This document shows positions 16,329 to 25,156 of a DNA stretch of 64,000 nucleotides, piece after piece. This DNA is from JAFDVL01 sp031409955 (GTDB lineage: Bacteria > Acidobacteriota > Blastocatellia > RBC074): NCBI GenBank assembly GCA_031409955.1, contig JANNYF010000044.1:6043-70042 (forward strand), read 5' to 3'. A program made the position numbers and the translations under genes. The notes below the pieces were generated by a model. The model did not search any database and was not told the origin of the DNA. It saw only the letters and a list, made by a program, of their open reading frames with translations. Position 1 is the stretch's first letter, and each line of letters begins with the position of its first letter.

Positions 16329-17036
16329 ATGAACGCTACCAAAACATCCACCTTGATCGAATCGGATCTGCAATATCTCGCGGCTCAGTTTGAGTCGCGT
16401 CCCGTCGAAGAAATCCTCGCGTGGGCCGTGCCACAATTCGCGCCGCGCATTGCGATGACCTCCAGCTTTGGCACCGAAGGCATCGTGTTGATAGACCATT
16501 TGGCCAAGCTTGGCATCAAGCTGCCAGTGATTTATCTCGACACGGGCTTTCACTTTCCGGCGACCGAAGAATTGAAAGACCAGTTGCAGGAACGCTACGA
16601 TCTGGAAATTATCGTGCAGCAGGCCAAACTCAACGTTGCCGAGCAGGCGCAAGTCCACGGCGAGAAATTGTACGAACGCGATTCGGACGCGTGTTGCCGC
16701 ATGCGGAAGGTTGAGCCTTTGAAGCAAGCGCTCAGCCATTTAGACGCGTGGGTCGTGGCGTTGCGGCGCGATCAATCGCCCTCGCGTGCCAACATTCAAA
16801 TCGTCGAGTGGAATGCGAAACACGAATTGGTCAAACTCAATCCGCTCGCCACCTGGACGCGCAAAGACATTTGGAATTACACGCTCAAACACAAGCTTCC
16901 TTACAATCGGCTCTACGACGAAGGCTATACCAGCATTGGCTGCTGGCCCTGCACGAAAAAAGTCAGCGCCGGAAACCACGAACGCAGTGGCCGCTGGGCA
17001 GGGCAGGGCAAAGTTGAGTGCGGGATACATTTGTAG
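16329..17036 (+). CDS. cysH: Assimilatory APS (PAPS) reductase
   Basis: 235 residues. The P-loop-like SSFGTEG (45-51) and LDTGFHFPAT blocks bind the nucleotide. C122-C123 and C205/C208 (CC...CxxC) form the [4Fe-4S] ligand set that marks APS reductases rather than E. coli-type PAPS reductases. The C-terminal ECGIHL (C231) is the catalytic cysteine that takes the sulfite group. Product: sulfite, AMP (or PAP) and oxidised thioredoxin. Both substrates are used by some cluster-containing enzymes, which would explain the presence of cysC. Confidence 0.93.
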   Translation: MNATKTSTLIESDLQYLAAQFESRPVEEILAWAVPQFAPRIAMTSSFGTEGIVLIDHLAKLGIKLPVIYLDTGFHFPATEELKDQLQERYDLEIIVQQAKLNVAEQAQVHGEKLYERDSDACCRMRKVEPLKQALSHLDAWVVALRRDQSPSRANIQIVEWNAKHELVKLNPLATWTRKDIWNYTLKHKLPYNRLYDEGYTSIGCWPCTKKVSAGNHERSGRWAGQGKVECGIHL

Positions 17037-17045
17037 GCGGTGACC

Positions 17046-17103
17046 GGTGGCTGGTGGTTGGTTACGGAAAGCGGTAACTACGGACAACCGGCCACCAGCC
17101 ACC
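17046..17103. repeat. Inverted repeat after cysH
   Basis: Arms 17046-17063 and 17086-17103 (GGTGGCTGGTGGTTGGTT and its complement) pair over 18 bp with two mismatches, loop 22 nt. It starts 10 bp after the cysH stop. The arm is a reiteration of GGTGG/CTGG words. The following CACTACCAACTACC resembles 12163-12175, so a relic of the same word family lies in front of the anti-sigma gene. Confidence 0.75.
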
Positions 17104-17480
17104 ACTACCAACTACCCCCTGCATTGGCTTTCCGCCTACTTTCTGCTATATTGCGCCGCGAGTTTTAGGATCGGTTATTAACACAACGATTCCTGCCCAA
17201 GTAGTAGGAACAGTCAGCAAGCTGAGTGGGAAGAACTAAACAAATATCTGCCGTTATCACGGCAACTCACCTTTAGCCTTTTCTGTTGTAAGACATGTCG
17301 TTTCGGTCAGGTGGTGGATTGATAAATTTCATCGTTGCCTTGCCCAGTCGGTTCCCTCACGCGTGTGGATGAAGACGAACAGCATCCCCCGAAAAAGCAC
17401 TGAGAACATTCGATAGATTTTTTGAGTCAGCAATTATCCGGTTTGGTTTTCGCCGATTTGGTTTGTGGATGCTGCTGTTT
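17104..17480 (+). other. Gap between cysH and the sulfate-binding gene
   Basis: About 377 bp with no supported gene and no riboswitch fold that I recognise. Small stems only (for example GCCGTTATCACGGC near 17251-17264). A secondary promoter for the transporter genes may lie here, but no consensus pair is clear. Confidence 0.4.
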
Positions 17481-18506
17481 ATGAACTTGCAGAAAATCAT
17501 CATCATCTGCGTCGCAATCATATTGCTCTTTGACTTTGTCGCCTGTCGTCGCCCGAATGCCGCCGCAGCACTGGATACACTGACCATTTACGCCTTTTCT
17601 GTCATGAAAGAACCGCTGGAAAAGGACATCTTTCCTGCATTTCAGAAGGAGTGGAAAGCCGGGCATCCAGGACAGCAGATCAAGTTTTCGGCATCCTTCG
17701 GTGGTTCGGAAATGATTACGAACCAGTTGATTTCCGGCGTCCAATCGGATGTCGCCATCGTCGCGATTGAGCGGAATGCCAAGCGGCTGCGGACGTTTGG
17801 CGTGACGAAAACCGATTGGCATGACTTGCCGTATGAAGGAACCATCAATCATTCGCCGATGGTGATTGTCGTGCGGCAGGGCAATCCGAAAAAGATTCTG
17901 GATTACCCGGATTTGGCAAACCCTGGTGTAAAAGTGATTATCCCTGACCCCACTTCTTCGGGCGGCGCGCAATGGGCTGTCGTGGGAATTTATGGCTCAG
18001 AACTCATCAAGGCGGAGCGGACAGGCGGGCAACGCGATGAGCAGAAAGCATACGAGTTGTTGCTGGGTATTTGGAAGAATGTGATCGCGACCCCTGAATC
18101 TGCGCGGCAGGCTCGGACGCAATTTGAATCGGGCTTTGGCGATGCGCTCATCACGTATGAACTCGAAGCGTTGCAAATGAAAGATCGCAAAATGCCCGTT
18201 AAGCTCATTATGCCGCGCGCGACGATTGCGACCGATCACACCGTCGTGATTACAGATCGCCGCATGCCGCAGGCAAAGCGTGAACTGGTCGAGGCCTTCG
18301 TTAAGTTTTTGTGGAGCGAAGAGGCGCAACACGCCTTCGTCAAACATCACTTTCGAGCCATCACTGACCCGGACATGAACAAAAACGAATCGAAGTTTGA
18401 GAAAATTGAGATGCTGTTTACGATTGAGGATTTTGATGGCTGGCAAAATGCCTACCCTCAAATCATTGAGAATGTGTGGAAGTATAAAGTGCAAGCGATG
18501 AAGTGA
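17481..18506 (+). CDS. Sulfate ABC transporter, substrate-binding lipoprotein
   Basis: 341 residues from ATG 17481 (a GTG at 17463 is in frame). The N-terminus is a lipoprotein signal ending FDFVAC, with the Cys as probable lipid anchor, unlike the soluble periplasmic Sbp of proteobacteria. Family blocks: LTIYAFSVMKEPLEKDIFPAFQKEW, FGGSEMITNQLISG, DVAIVAIE, IPDPTSSGGAQWAVVGIYG and FGDALITYELEA. It captures sulfate (or thiosulfate) for the permease encoded downstream. It is followed by a strong inverted repeat. Confidence 0.88.
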   Translation: MNLQKIIIICVAIILLFDFVACRRPNAAAALDTLTIYAFSVMKEPLEKDIFPAFQKEWKAGHPGQQIKFSASFGGSEMITNQLISGVQSDVAIVAIERNAKRLRTFGVTKTDWHDLPYEGTINHSPMVIVVRQGNPKKILDYPDLANPGVKVIIPDPTSSGGAQWAVVGIYGSELIKAERTGGQRDEQKAYELLLGIWKNVIATPESARQARTQFESGFGDALITYELEALQMKDRKMPVKLIMPRATIATDHTVVITDRRMPQAKRELVEAFVKFLWSEEAQHAFVKHHFRAITDPDMNKNESKFEKIEMLFTIEDFDGWQNAYPQIIENVWKYKVQAMK

Positions 18507-18607
18507 GTCTGGAAAGTCTTTGAGTCTGGAGAGTCTGGAGAGTCTTGTATTCAACGACTCTCCAGACTCTCCAGACTCTCCAGACTCTCCCAGACTTCCC
18601 CAGACTT
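18505..18607. repeat. Inverted repeat of GAGTCTGGA words between sulfate-binding and permease genes
   Basis: The left arm (18505-18545) and right arm (18556-18607) are reiterations of GAGTCTGGA and TCCAGACTC that pair over about 35-40 nt with small bulges; the loop is about 10 nt. The right arm ends directly at the permease ATG, so the stem would occlude its ribosome binding site. The 18-mer CCAGACTTCCCCAGACTT at 18590-18607 recurs exactly at 45248-45265. Confidence 0.85.
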
Positions 18608-19453
18608 ATGAGCGCAGTTGCTTACGACAACCCAACCGCCGTCAAAAAGAAGCGGCGTTTCGATTTGGCCAAACCGACAGGCATTAGCCTAGTGGTATTG
18701 GCGATGCTGCCACTGGTGATTATGCCGCTGCTTTCGATCTTTGTTTTCGGGTTCAGCAAAGGGCCGCTGCATTTCTGGGAAGCGTTGGTAAATCCGGCGG
18801 CGATCTTTTCGCTCAAGCTGAGTTTGATTACGAGTAGCGTCGCCACCGTCTGCAATGTGATCTTCGGCGTGTTGGCGGCGTGGGTGATGACGAAGTATGA
18901 ATTCCGTGGCGATTCGGCGCTGATGATTATTATCAGCTTGCCGACTGCGATTCCGACCGCCGTCGCAGGCTTTGCGTTGCTGTTGTTGTGGGGGCCATTC
19001 GGCTTGTTAGGGCAGTTTCTGGAAGCGACCGATTGGCAGATTATGTTTACGACGGCAGCGATTATTCTGGCGAATATTTTTGTCACCTTCCCGCTGGCCT
19101 TCGGCACGATCAAACCCGCGCTCGAAAACTTTGACACGAATCTGGAAGATGCGGCGGAAACGATGGGTGCCTCGCGCTGGCAAACGTTTCGCTATGTAGT
19201 GTTGCCGAGCATGCGCAGCGCGATTGTGACCGGTGCGCTCCTGACCTTTGCCCGCTCCATCGGCGAATTCGGTTCGACGATTATGGTCAGTGGGAATATG
19301 ATGATGAAGACCCAAACGGCCCCGCTTTATATTTACGCACGTTATAACGACGGCGATGTCGAAGCGGCGAATGCGATTGCCATCGTGTTGGCAATTATTT
19401 CGTTCGCTATCTTCTCGCTGATCATGATTTTTAGAAAGAGACTGGAGCGATAG
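18608..19453 (+). CDS. Sulfate ABC transporter permease (CysT/CysW type)
   Basis: 281 residues from ATG 18608; a longer frame reads through the upstream repeat from TTG 18545 and is rejected. About six transmembrane helices. The EAA loop that docks the ATPase is EDAAETMGASRWQTFRYVVLPSMRSAI. It resembles CysT/CysW/ModB permeases. Only one permease gene is present where most sulfate transporters have two, so it probably acts as a homodimer, as ModB does, unless a partner lies elsewhere. Confidence 0.88.
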   Translation: MSAVAYDNPTAVKKKRRFDLAKPTGISLVVLAMLPLVIMPLLSIFVFGFSKGPLHFWEALVNPAAIFSLKLSLITSSVATVCNVIFGVLAAWVMTKYEFRGDSALMIIISLPTAIPTAVAGFALLLLWGPFGLLGQFLEATDWQIMFTTAAIILANIFVTFPLAFGTIKPALENFDTNLEDAAETMGASRWQTFRYVVLPSMRSAIVTGALLTFARSIGEFGSTIMVSGNMMMKTQTAPLYIYARYNDGDVEAANAIAIVLAIISFAIFSLIMIFRKRLER

Positions 19454-19459
19454 TTTTGG

Positions 19460-19516
19460 GTTTCAAGTTTTGTGTTACGGGTTTCTGGAAGTAACTCGAA
19501 ACACAAAACGCGAAAC
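19460..19516. repeat. Inverted repeat between permease and ATPase genes
   Basis: Arms 19460-19479 and 19497-19516 (GTTTCAAGTTTTGTGTTACG against CGAAACACAAAACGCGAAAC) pair over 20 nt with about three mismatches, loop 17 nt. It begins 6 bp after the permease stop. Third different hairpin between transporter or assimilation genes of this operon. Confidence 0.75.
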
Positions 19517-19546
19517 TTGTAACCTGCTTAGAAAGCGAGGCTCGTG

Positions 19547-20767
19547 ATGGCCCGACCAATGGTAATGACCTTGTTCCCAGATACTCAAGCCTTTGCCCAG
19601 CGCCAGACCGACGCGCAACCCGCGTTGAGTGTGCGCAATCTGACCAAACGCTTCGGCGACGAAATCGTGCTGAACGATGTCAGCTTCAACGTGGCGGAAG
19701 GGGAGAGCCTTGTTTTACTAGGCCCGTCCGGCAGCGGCAAAAGCACAACGCTCCGCATCATTGCCGGCTTGGAAACGCCCGACAGCGGCGAAGTCGTTTT
19801 GCACGACCGTGAGATCGAACACCTGCGCGCGCGTGACCGCAACGTCGGCGTGATCTTCCAGAATTACGCGCTCTTTCCTGAAATGACGGTGGCCGAAAAC
19901 ATTGGCTTCGGCCTGAAGATTCGTGGTGTCAAAGCGCGCAAACGTGCTGAGGTCATTGACCGCTTGCTCGACATGATCAACCTCAGCGATCAGCGTGACA
20001 AAAAACCGCGTCACCTGTCCGGCGGGCAGCAACAACGCGTCGCCATTGCCCGCGCGTTGGCGTACGAACCGGAAGTCTTGCTCTTTGACGAATCCTTCAG
20101 CGCGCTTGATCCGCACACCCGCGTTGGCCTGCGCCGCGAGATTCGCCAGTTGTTGCGCAAGCTGCGCGTCCCTGCGCTTTTCATCACGCACGATCAGGAA
20201 GAAGCGATGGAACTGGGCGATCATATTGCGATTCTGAACAAAGGTCGCCTCGAACAACTCGGCACGCCGCACGAAATCTACAACGATCCACAGACCGAAT
20301 TCGTCGCTACATTTTTAGGCTCCGCCAATGTATTGAAGGGTGAATGGCAAGATGGTTTGATCCGCCTCGACCACGGCTATTTTGTGATCCCGCCGCACGA
20401 AGCTTTTGATATTCATATTGATGATGGCGAGCGCGTTAAAGTTATCTTCCGCCCGGAAGACGTCTTGCTCAGCACAACGCTTGGGATCGCCGAATCGCCG
20501 TATCATTTGGGCGAAGGCGAAGTTTCGGAAGTCAAATTCACGGGCGCAACCGAAGCTGTGACGATTCGTTTGCTCAACACGCAACTGCGTCCACAGCGCC
20601 CGCAGTTAGTCACCTCAATCACCCAACATAGCGAGGCGAAAGCGAAAGAGTTTTTTATCAAAGCTCTGCGCAGCAAATGGGACGCGCGGCGCGTTCGCTT
20701 ATCGCCCGGAGACCGCGTTTCTATTGGTCTGAAAGCGCATAAGCTCTTGCGTGGAGATCGAGAATGA
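19547..20767 (+). CDS. cysA: Sulfate ABC transporter ATP-binding protein
   Basis: 406 residues from ATG 19547 (a GTG at 19544 is adjacent). Walker A GPSGSGKST, Q-loop FQNYALFPEMTVAENI, signature LSGGQQQRVAIARAL, Walker B VLLFDESFSALD and H-loop FITHDQEEAMELGD are all intact. The C-terminal ~150 residues form a TOBE-like regulatory domain (VIFRPEDVLLS...), longer than in molybdate ATPases. Energises sulfate import. Its last codons overlap the start of the dipeptidase gene (ATGA). Confidence 0.9.
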   Translation: MARPMVMTLFPDTQAFAQRQTDAQPALSVRNLTKRFGDEIVLNDVSFNVAEGESLVLLGPSGSGKSTTLRIIAGLETPDSGEVVLHDREIEHLRARDRNVGVIFQNYALFPEMTVAENIGFGLKIRGVKARKRAEVIDRLLDMINLSDQRDKKPRHLSGGQQQRVAIARALAYEPEVLLFDESFSALDPHTRVGLRREIRQLLRKLRVPALFITHDQEEAMELGDHIAILNKGRLEQLGTPHEIYNDPQTEFVATFLGSANVLKGEWQDGLIRLDHGYFVIPPHEAFDIHIDDGERVKVIFRPEDVLLSTTLGIAESPYHLGEGEVSEVKFTGATEAVTIRLLNTQLRPQRPQLVTSITQHSEAKAKEFFIKALRSKWDARRVRLSPGDRVSIGLKAHKLLRGDRE

Positions 20768-21537
20768 GACCGCGCCGCTGGTGTTCGATTAGTCATTTTC
20801 TGCTCCTCGGAATCGTTGCCAGTTTCGTCGTCATCGCGCAACTGCAATCAAGTTGTAAAAGCAGAAGCGTGCCACCCACCGTTGCTTCGCCGCCCGTCGC
20901 ACAAGTCACCACGCCTCCACCTGCGCCACCGCAACTGACCACGGATTCGCCGCCTGTTGAGCCGGGTAAGTTTCGCCCGCCCGATTTAGTCGAACTCATC
21001 AAACTTGACTCAACCATCAAGCTCGACGTTCGTTACGCCACCGCGAACAACTTTGTCGGACGCCCGCTTTACACCGAAGCGCGCGCGTTTTTGCAACGAC
21101 CTGCCGCCGAAGCATTGCAACGCGCGAATCAGAAGCTGCGCAAACAAGGCTATGGCCTATTGATTTTTGACGGCTATCGTCCCTGGGCGATCACGAAATT
21201 GTTTTGGGACGTGACGCCGCCGCACCTGCACAATTTCGTCGCCGACCCGCGCAAAGGCTCCAAGCACAATCGCGGCTGTGCGATTGATTTGTCGTTGTTT
21301 GATCTACAAACTGGGCAAGAAGTGCCAATGCCGGGCGCGTATGACGAAATGACTGAACGATCTTATCCGACCTACAAAGGCGGCACGCCAGAACAAAGAA
21401 AAGCCCGCGATGTACTGCGCGCGGCGATGGAAGCGCAAGGCTTTGCGGTCAACGAATATGAGTGGTGGCATTTCGATTATAAGGATTGGCGGCTATATCC
21501 GATTTTGAATTTGAGTTTTGCCGAGTTGAGTAAGTGA
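20764..21537 (+). CDS. VanX-like D-alanyl-D-alanine dipeptidase (M15D), exported
   Basis: 257 residues. An N-terminal hydrophobic segment (about 12-28) followed by Cys31 and a Pro/Thr-rich linker suggests export and possibly lipid attachment. The catalytic domain has the zinc ligands H168 and D175 in SKHNRGCAID, and E233 with H236 in EWWHFDY, matching VanX/DdpX. It cleaves D-Ala-D-Ala dipeptide, as in peptidoglycan recycling. Translational coupling to cysA is unexpected functionally and may only reflect compact gene packing. No vancomycin-resistance partner genes (vanH, vanA) are nearby. Confidence 0.88.
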   Translation: MRPRRWCSISHFLLLGIVASFVVIAQLQSSCKSRSVPPTVASPPVAQVTTPPPAPPQLTTDSPPVEPGKFRPPDLVELIKLDSTIKLDVRYATANNFVGRPLYTEARAFLQRPAAEALQRANQKLRKQGYGLLIFDGYRPWAITKLFWDVTPPHLHNFVADPRKGSKHNRGCAIDLSLFDLQTGQEVPMPGAYDEMTERSYPTYKGGTPEQRKARDVLRAAMEAQGFAVNEYEWWHFDYKDWRLYPILNLSFAELSK

Positions 21538-21543
21538 GAGAAA

Positions 21544-21584
21544 GGGAGCGCAGATAAAACGAATTATCTGCGCCCCCTTTTTTT
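21544..21584 (+). terminator. Intrinsic terminator of the sulfate operon
   Basis: A perfect 10-bp stem GCGCAGATAA / TTATCTGCGC (21548-21557 with 21564-21573), extended by three G-C pairs across one mismatch, with a 6-nt loop, followed by seven T residues (21578-21584). It lies directly after the dipeptidase stop, between convergent genes. Confidence 0.9.
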
Positions 21585-21604
21585 ATCGCAGTAAAATGCC
21601 AACG

Positions 21605-23098
21605 CTATCGAATCGCGCGATCTCCGCCGCGTCTTCCCGTTGTTCCCGGCGTCATTCCAGCTCTGGGTTTGGGTGCAGCGACCCGTTCCAAAACCTCTGT
21701 GACCGGAACCCACGCGCCATCGTTCGCAAATGGCACATACTCAAACCCGCGTCCAAATGGATCATCGCGCCGAATGGTCAGGTAGTTGATGCCGAGCGCC
21801 GAATAAATCGTGGCGGCCAGGTCTTCGTTCGCTACGGGACGGTTTTGCGACCAGCCCGGCTCCAACACGCTGCCGCCGGTGGCGGTGGTCGAGCCAATGA
21901 TGCGCCCGCCTTTGACGCCGCCGCCGGCCAACATCGCAAAATGTTGGAAGAAGTGATCGCGTCCGGCTTGATTGTTCGGCGTGCCGACAGTGCGCCCGAA
22001 TTCGCCTATCGTCACAATCAATGTTTCATCCAACAACGTGCCACCATTGACGCCCGGTGAGGCTGCCAAATCCGTCATCAGATTTGCCAATCCAACGTCC
22101 AGCGTGCGAGCCGGGCCATAAATCCCCCCGTTGGCGGCATAAATATTTGAGTGATTGTCCCAGCCGCCGAGATTGAGTTGAATGAACCGCGTGCCTGCAT
22201 CTGCCTTCACTAAATTGCGCGCGACGATGCACGAATTGCCAAAGCCGTTGTTGCCGTAGCGTTGTTGATCGGTGGTCGTGAACTTGAAGACCGCGTCCAC
22301 CGCCGGGTTGTACATCATCCCTTTGCTACGTTCGTAAAAATCGCCCATCGTCGTGACTTCGCCGCCGAGCAGGGAATTGCTACGCAGATTGCCTTCCAAC
22401 GATTGCAGCATTCGGTAACGCGTCTCGAAGCGCGTTTGTCCATCGGCATTCGCTAAGCTGCCTAAGCCATTTGGCGACGCGTTGACATTGAAGGCGGCGT
22501 GCTGCCCATTGAAATACCCCGGCCCCGCCTGCGGATTGCCGTTGAGCGAAAGGAAGACCGGGAGTTTTTGCTCTGGCCTGCGCTGTGCTTCAAATTCCAT
22601 CGAAACCACGCTGCCAATGTGCGGCGCGATTTTGCCAAGCTGCGTCGCCGGACTGCGCGCAATCTGTACCCATTGTTGTTGCAGACTGTGAACCAAAGCC
22701 GGAGCGCGCAGGCTGCGAATAATAGCCAGCTTGTCTATTTGCGCGGCGAGGTTGGGCATCAAGCCTTGCGGAAACAGCGTGCCGTTGTAGCTGGTGGGAT
22801 TGAAGTCGGCGGGCGTCCAGGTGCCGACCTTCAAATCGAAAGTATCCACGTGGCTCGGCGCGCCATTGAGAAACACGAGGATGCAGTTGCGCGCCGTGCT
22901 GTAAATCCGTGCATTGGCGGCTGTCTGCGCGACGACTTCGGTGTTGAGCAATGGCGTCAGGAAGTACCCGGCAACGCCCGCTCCGGCCAATTGAAAGAAG
23001 TTGCGTCGGCCTAAAACCGGCCCGGTAATCGGAGAGTTCGCGGGACGCATCGGCTTGCAAACTTCGCATTCGTGTCCGTATTCCAGATGATTTGCCAT
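21605..23098 (-). CDS. DUF1501 protein with twin-arginine signal
   Basis: 497 residues. A twin-arginine type signal is seen near residues 30-50 (GRRNFFQLAGAGVAGYFL). DUF1501 hallmarks: CILVFLNGAPSHVDTFDLK, GIYGPARTLDVGLANLMTDL, TIGEFGRTVGTPNNQAGRDHFFQHFAMLAGGGVKGG. The fold is sulfatase/alkaline-phosphatase-like; the function is unknown. It is 12 bp downstream of a DUF1549/DUF1553-type partner, the standard pairing in Planctomycetes, Verrucomicrobia and Acidobacteria. Confidence 0.9.
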   Translation of the reverse strand: MANHLEYGHECEVCKPMRPANSPITGPVLGRRNFFQLAGAGVAGYFLTPLLNTEVVAQTAANARIYSTARNCILVFLNGAPSHVDTFDLKVGTWTPADFNPTSYNGTLFPQGLMPNLAAQIDKLAIIRSLRAPALVHSLQQQWVQIARSPATQLGKIAPHIGSVVSMEFEAQRRPEQKLPVFLSLNGNPQAGPGYFNGQHAAFNVNASPNGLGSLANADGQTRFETRYRMLQSLEGNLRSNSLLGGEVTTMGDFYERSKGMMYNPAVDAVFKFTTTDQQRYGNNGFGNSCIVARNLVKADAGTRFIQLNLGGWDNHSNIYAANGGIYGPARTLDVGLANLMTDLAASPGVNGGTLLDETLIVTIGEFGRTVGTPNNQAGRDHFFQHFAMLAGGGVKGGRIIGSTTATGGSVLEPGWSQNRPVANEDLAATIYSALGINYLTIRRDDPFGRGFEYVPFANDGAWVPVTEVLERVAAPKPRAGMTPGTTGRRGGDRAIR

Positions 23099-23110
23099 AT
23101 TGATGTCTCC

Positions 23111-25156
23111 TTAGTAGTTGTAGATGAAGTCCACTTTATTCAGCAGCACCCATTGCAATGATTCGGTCGCTTCGCGTCGGGTGAGCGTCGTGAACGATGA
23201 AAGCAGTGTGTTCATCTCCGTCGTCGTCGGATTGCGCGACAACGTGGTCAGGTACAACTGATTGATGATGTCCTGCGAAGTCAGTGCGGTGTTCGCCATC
23301 AATTTCGAGACGGTTGAATTTGCATTGTTCTGATGCACGCGTCCCATCACGAACGAGTTATTCATCAGATTCAGCGATTGCAGCAGCGTCGAATCCTGTG
23401 ACCGCACAACTGCATCACGATCACCACGCAGGAAGGAGTTCAGGAAATCATTCGTGCCGCCTGTCGTATCGCGCAATTGCATCGCCCAATTGACCACGTA
23501 GGTATTGGCACCGAGGCTGTCCCGCATCTGATACGAAACGCCAATGCCCGTGGCCTTGATGACAGCATCGTGCAGTTCTTCGGAATCCAAGCGGCGCACG
23601 TATTTGCGCGCGTAATACGGAACCATCGCCAAGCCCCACGTGCCGGGATATTGCGACGAAAGTTGATACGCGCTGGATTTCGTGATCTTGCCAATCAACG
23701 AGCGCAGGTTGTAATTGCTCTGGATGAAGTCCAGCGTCAGGGCTTCGAGCAAATCGGCGTTTGCGGGTTGCAGCGCCCATCCGCTCGGCAATTGTGCCGC
23801 CGGATCAACGCGGGCCGGATCAAACGAATTGGATGGCGAGACTAGCCCTTCGACCATCAGCTTTTCCCAGATATAGTTCACGGTCGCGCGCGCGAATTGT
23901 TTTTCTGCCGTCAGCAATCGTGCAAACGCTTGCCGCCGATTTTCGCCTGCATTCACGCCGCCACCGCCGAAGATGAATTTCGGCTGCGCATTGTTGACGC
24001 CGTTGATGGGCGCACGTGCCTGACGATTGCCTGATGTTGTGTTCAAGTTGTATTCGCCGGTCGCCGCTTCCAGCAGGTTGTATTTGAAATACTTGCCTGC
24101 TGCTGGCGTTTGCGCATCCACGCGTTGTCGTTGCGTGCGTGCGAAGAACGCCGACATGCCCCAGGCTTCGGCACGCGTGCGTTGCGTTGCCCACACGTTG
24201 ATTTCGTCCAAATGACCGCGCCCGTTATGGCACATCAAACAATCCATCGAAGAAATGCCCAAAAACTTCGAGGCGGCTTGTGCGGCTTGTCCATCCATCG
24301 TGTCTTGCGAAGGGCCGCCCGTGACGATGCCGCCCACAATCCAATTGCCCGCGCCGTTACTAAGATTGTCGCCGCTTGCGCTAATCATCTCGTTCACCAT
24401 TTGCGCATAGCTTTTGTTGGTCGTCAGCGAGTCTTTGATGAAGTTGTAGAACGCCTCGCGGCCTTCGACGTAGCGCGTGACGTTCGGCGAATTCGCGGTG
24501 TTTTGATACAAATCGCCCAAGAACATCGTCCATTTGTCTACATACTCGGGCGAGCCGATCAATGAATCTACGAGCGCGTCTCGTTTGTTTGCGCTTTTAT
24601 CATTGAGGAAATTCGTGACGGCCTCTGGCGCAGGAATGCGCGCGGTTAAATCCAGATACGCGCGGCGCATGAACTCTTCATCCGTGCAAAGCGGCGCAGA
24701 CAGCACACTGTCTTTCGCCATTTTGTCGAAGAGAATGTTATCAATGAAATTCTTGCGCGGAATGTCCTGCGGGTTCGTCAGCTTCACATCGGGATTCAAT
24801 TCGGCGATAAGACTGACCTGTTCAGTTTCGCGCGCAACCTCAGTGCGATGTTGCGCCAGCGCGTCGCGGAATTTCGTGGGATTTTGCAAGAAGCCACAAT
24901 CATCCATCAATTCGGAAGGCGCTTCTTCTGCCTGAGTTTCTGTCGTGGGTTGCGTGGGGATTTTGGCTTTTGACGATTCTGATTTTGTCCGCTGCGAGCT
25001 TCTCTGTACATTGGATTGCGCGCTGGATTGAAGCTGGAAACCCATCCGATCTGACAGAACTATCAGCAACAATGTTGCAAAGCCTGTGATGACACAAAGC
25101 TTCGTCCACGTGGCGAAATGCCGAGCGCGGGGATTGCTTTTTTTTGCCGATGGCAT
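23111..25156 (-). CDS. DUF1549/DUF1553-type protein with haem-binding motif
   Basis: 681 residues from ATG 25156, chosen because AAGGAG lies 7 bases upstream; a longer frame starts at 25294. One N-terminal transmembrane/signal segment (about 20-38). The DUF1549 block is DEEFMRRAYLDLTARIPAPEAVTNFL...SPEYVDKW. A single CxxCH motif (CLMCH) could bind haem c or be a relic. The C-terminal YVRRLDSEELHDAVIKATG and final LLNKVDFIYNY resemble DUF1553. It probably forms an exported complex with the DUF1501 protein; the substrate is unknown. Confidence 0.87.
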   Translation of the reverse strand: MPSAKKSNPRARHFATWTKLCVITGFATLLLIVLSDRMGFQLQSSAQSNVQRSSQRTKSESSKAKIPTQPTTETQAEEAPSELMDDCGFLQNPTKFRDALAQHRTEVARETEQVSLIAELNPDVKLTNPQDIPRKNFIDNILFDKMAKDSVLSAPLCTDEEFMRRAYLDLTARIPAPEAVTNFLNDKSANKRDALVDSLIGSPEYVDKWTMFLGDLYQNTANSPNVTRYVEGREAFYNFIKDSLTTNKSYAQMVNEMISASGDNLSNGAGNWIVGGIVTGGPSQDTMDGQAAQAASKFLGISSMDCLMCHNGRGHLDEINVWATQRTRAEAWGMSAFFARTQRQRVDAQTPAAGKYFKYNLLEAATGEYNLNTTSGNRQARAPINGVNNAQPKFIFGGGGVNAGENRRQAFARLLTAEKQFARATVNYIWEKLMVEGLVSPSNSFDPARVDPAAQLPSGWALQPANADLLEALTLDFIQSNYNLRSLIGKITKSSAYQLSSQYPGTWGLAMVPYYARKYVRRLDSEELHDAVIKATGIGVSYQMRDSLGANTYVVNWAMQLRDTTGGTNDFLNSFLRGDRDAVVRSQDSTLLQSLNLMNNSFVMGRVHQNNANSTVSKLMANTALTSQDIINQLYLTTLSRNPTTTEMNTLLSSFTTLTRREATESLQWVLLNKVDFIYNY

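Noticed and set aside
17104..17480. Possible riboswitch upstream of the sulfate-binding gene
   Set aside because: No SAM, cobalamin or other riboswitch consensus could be recognised; only very short stems are present.
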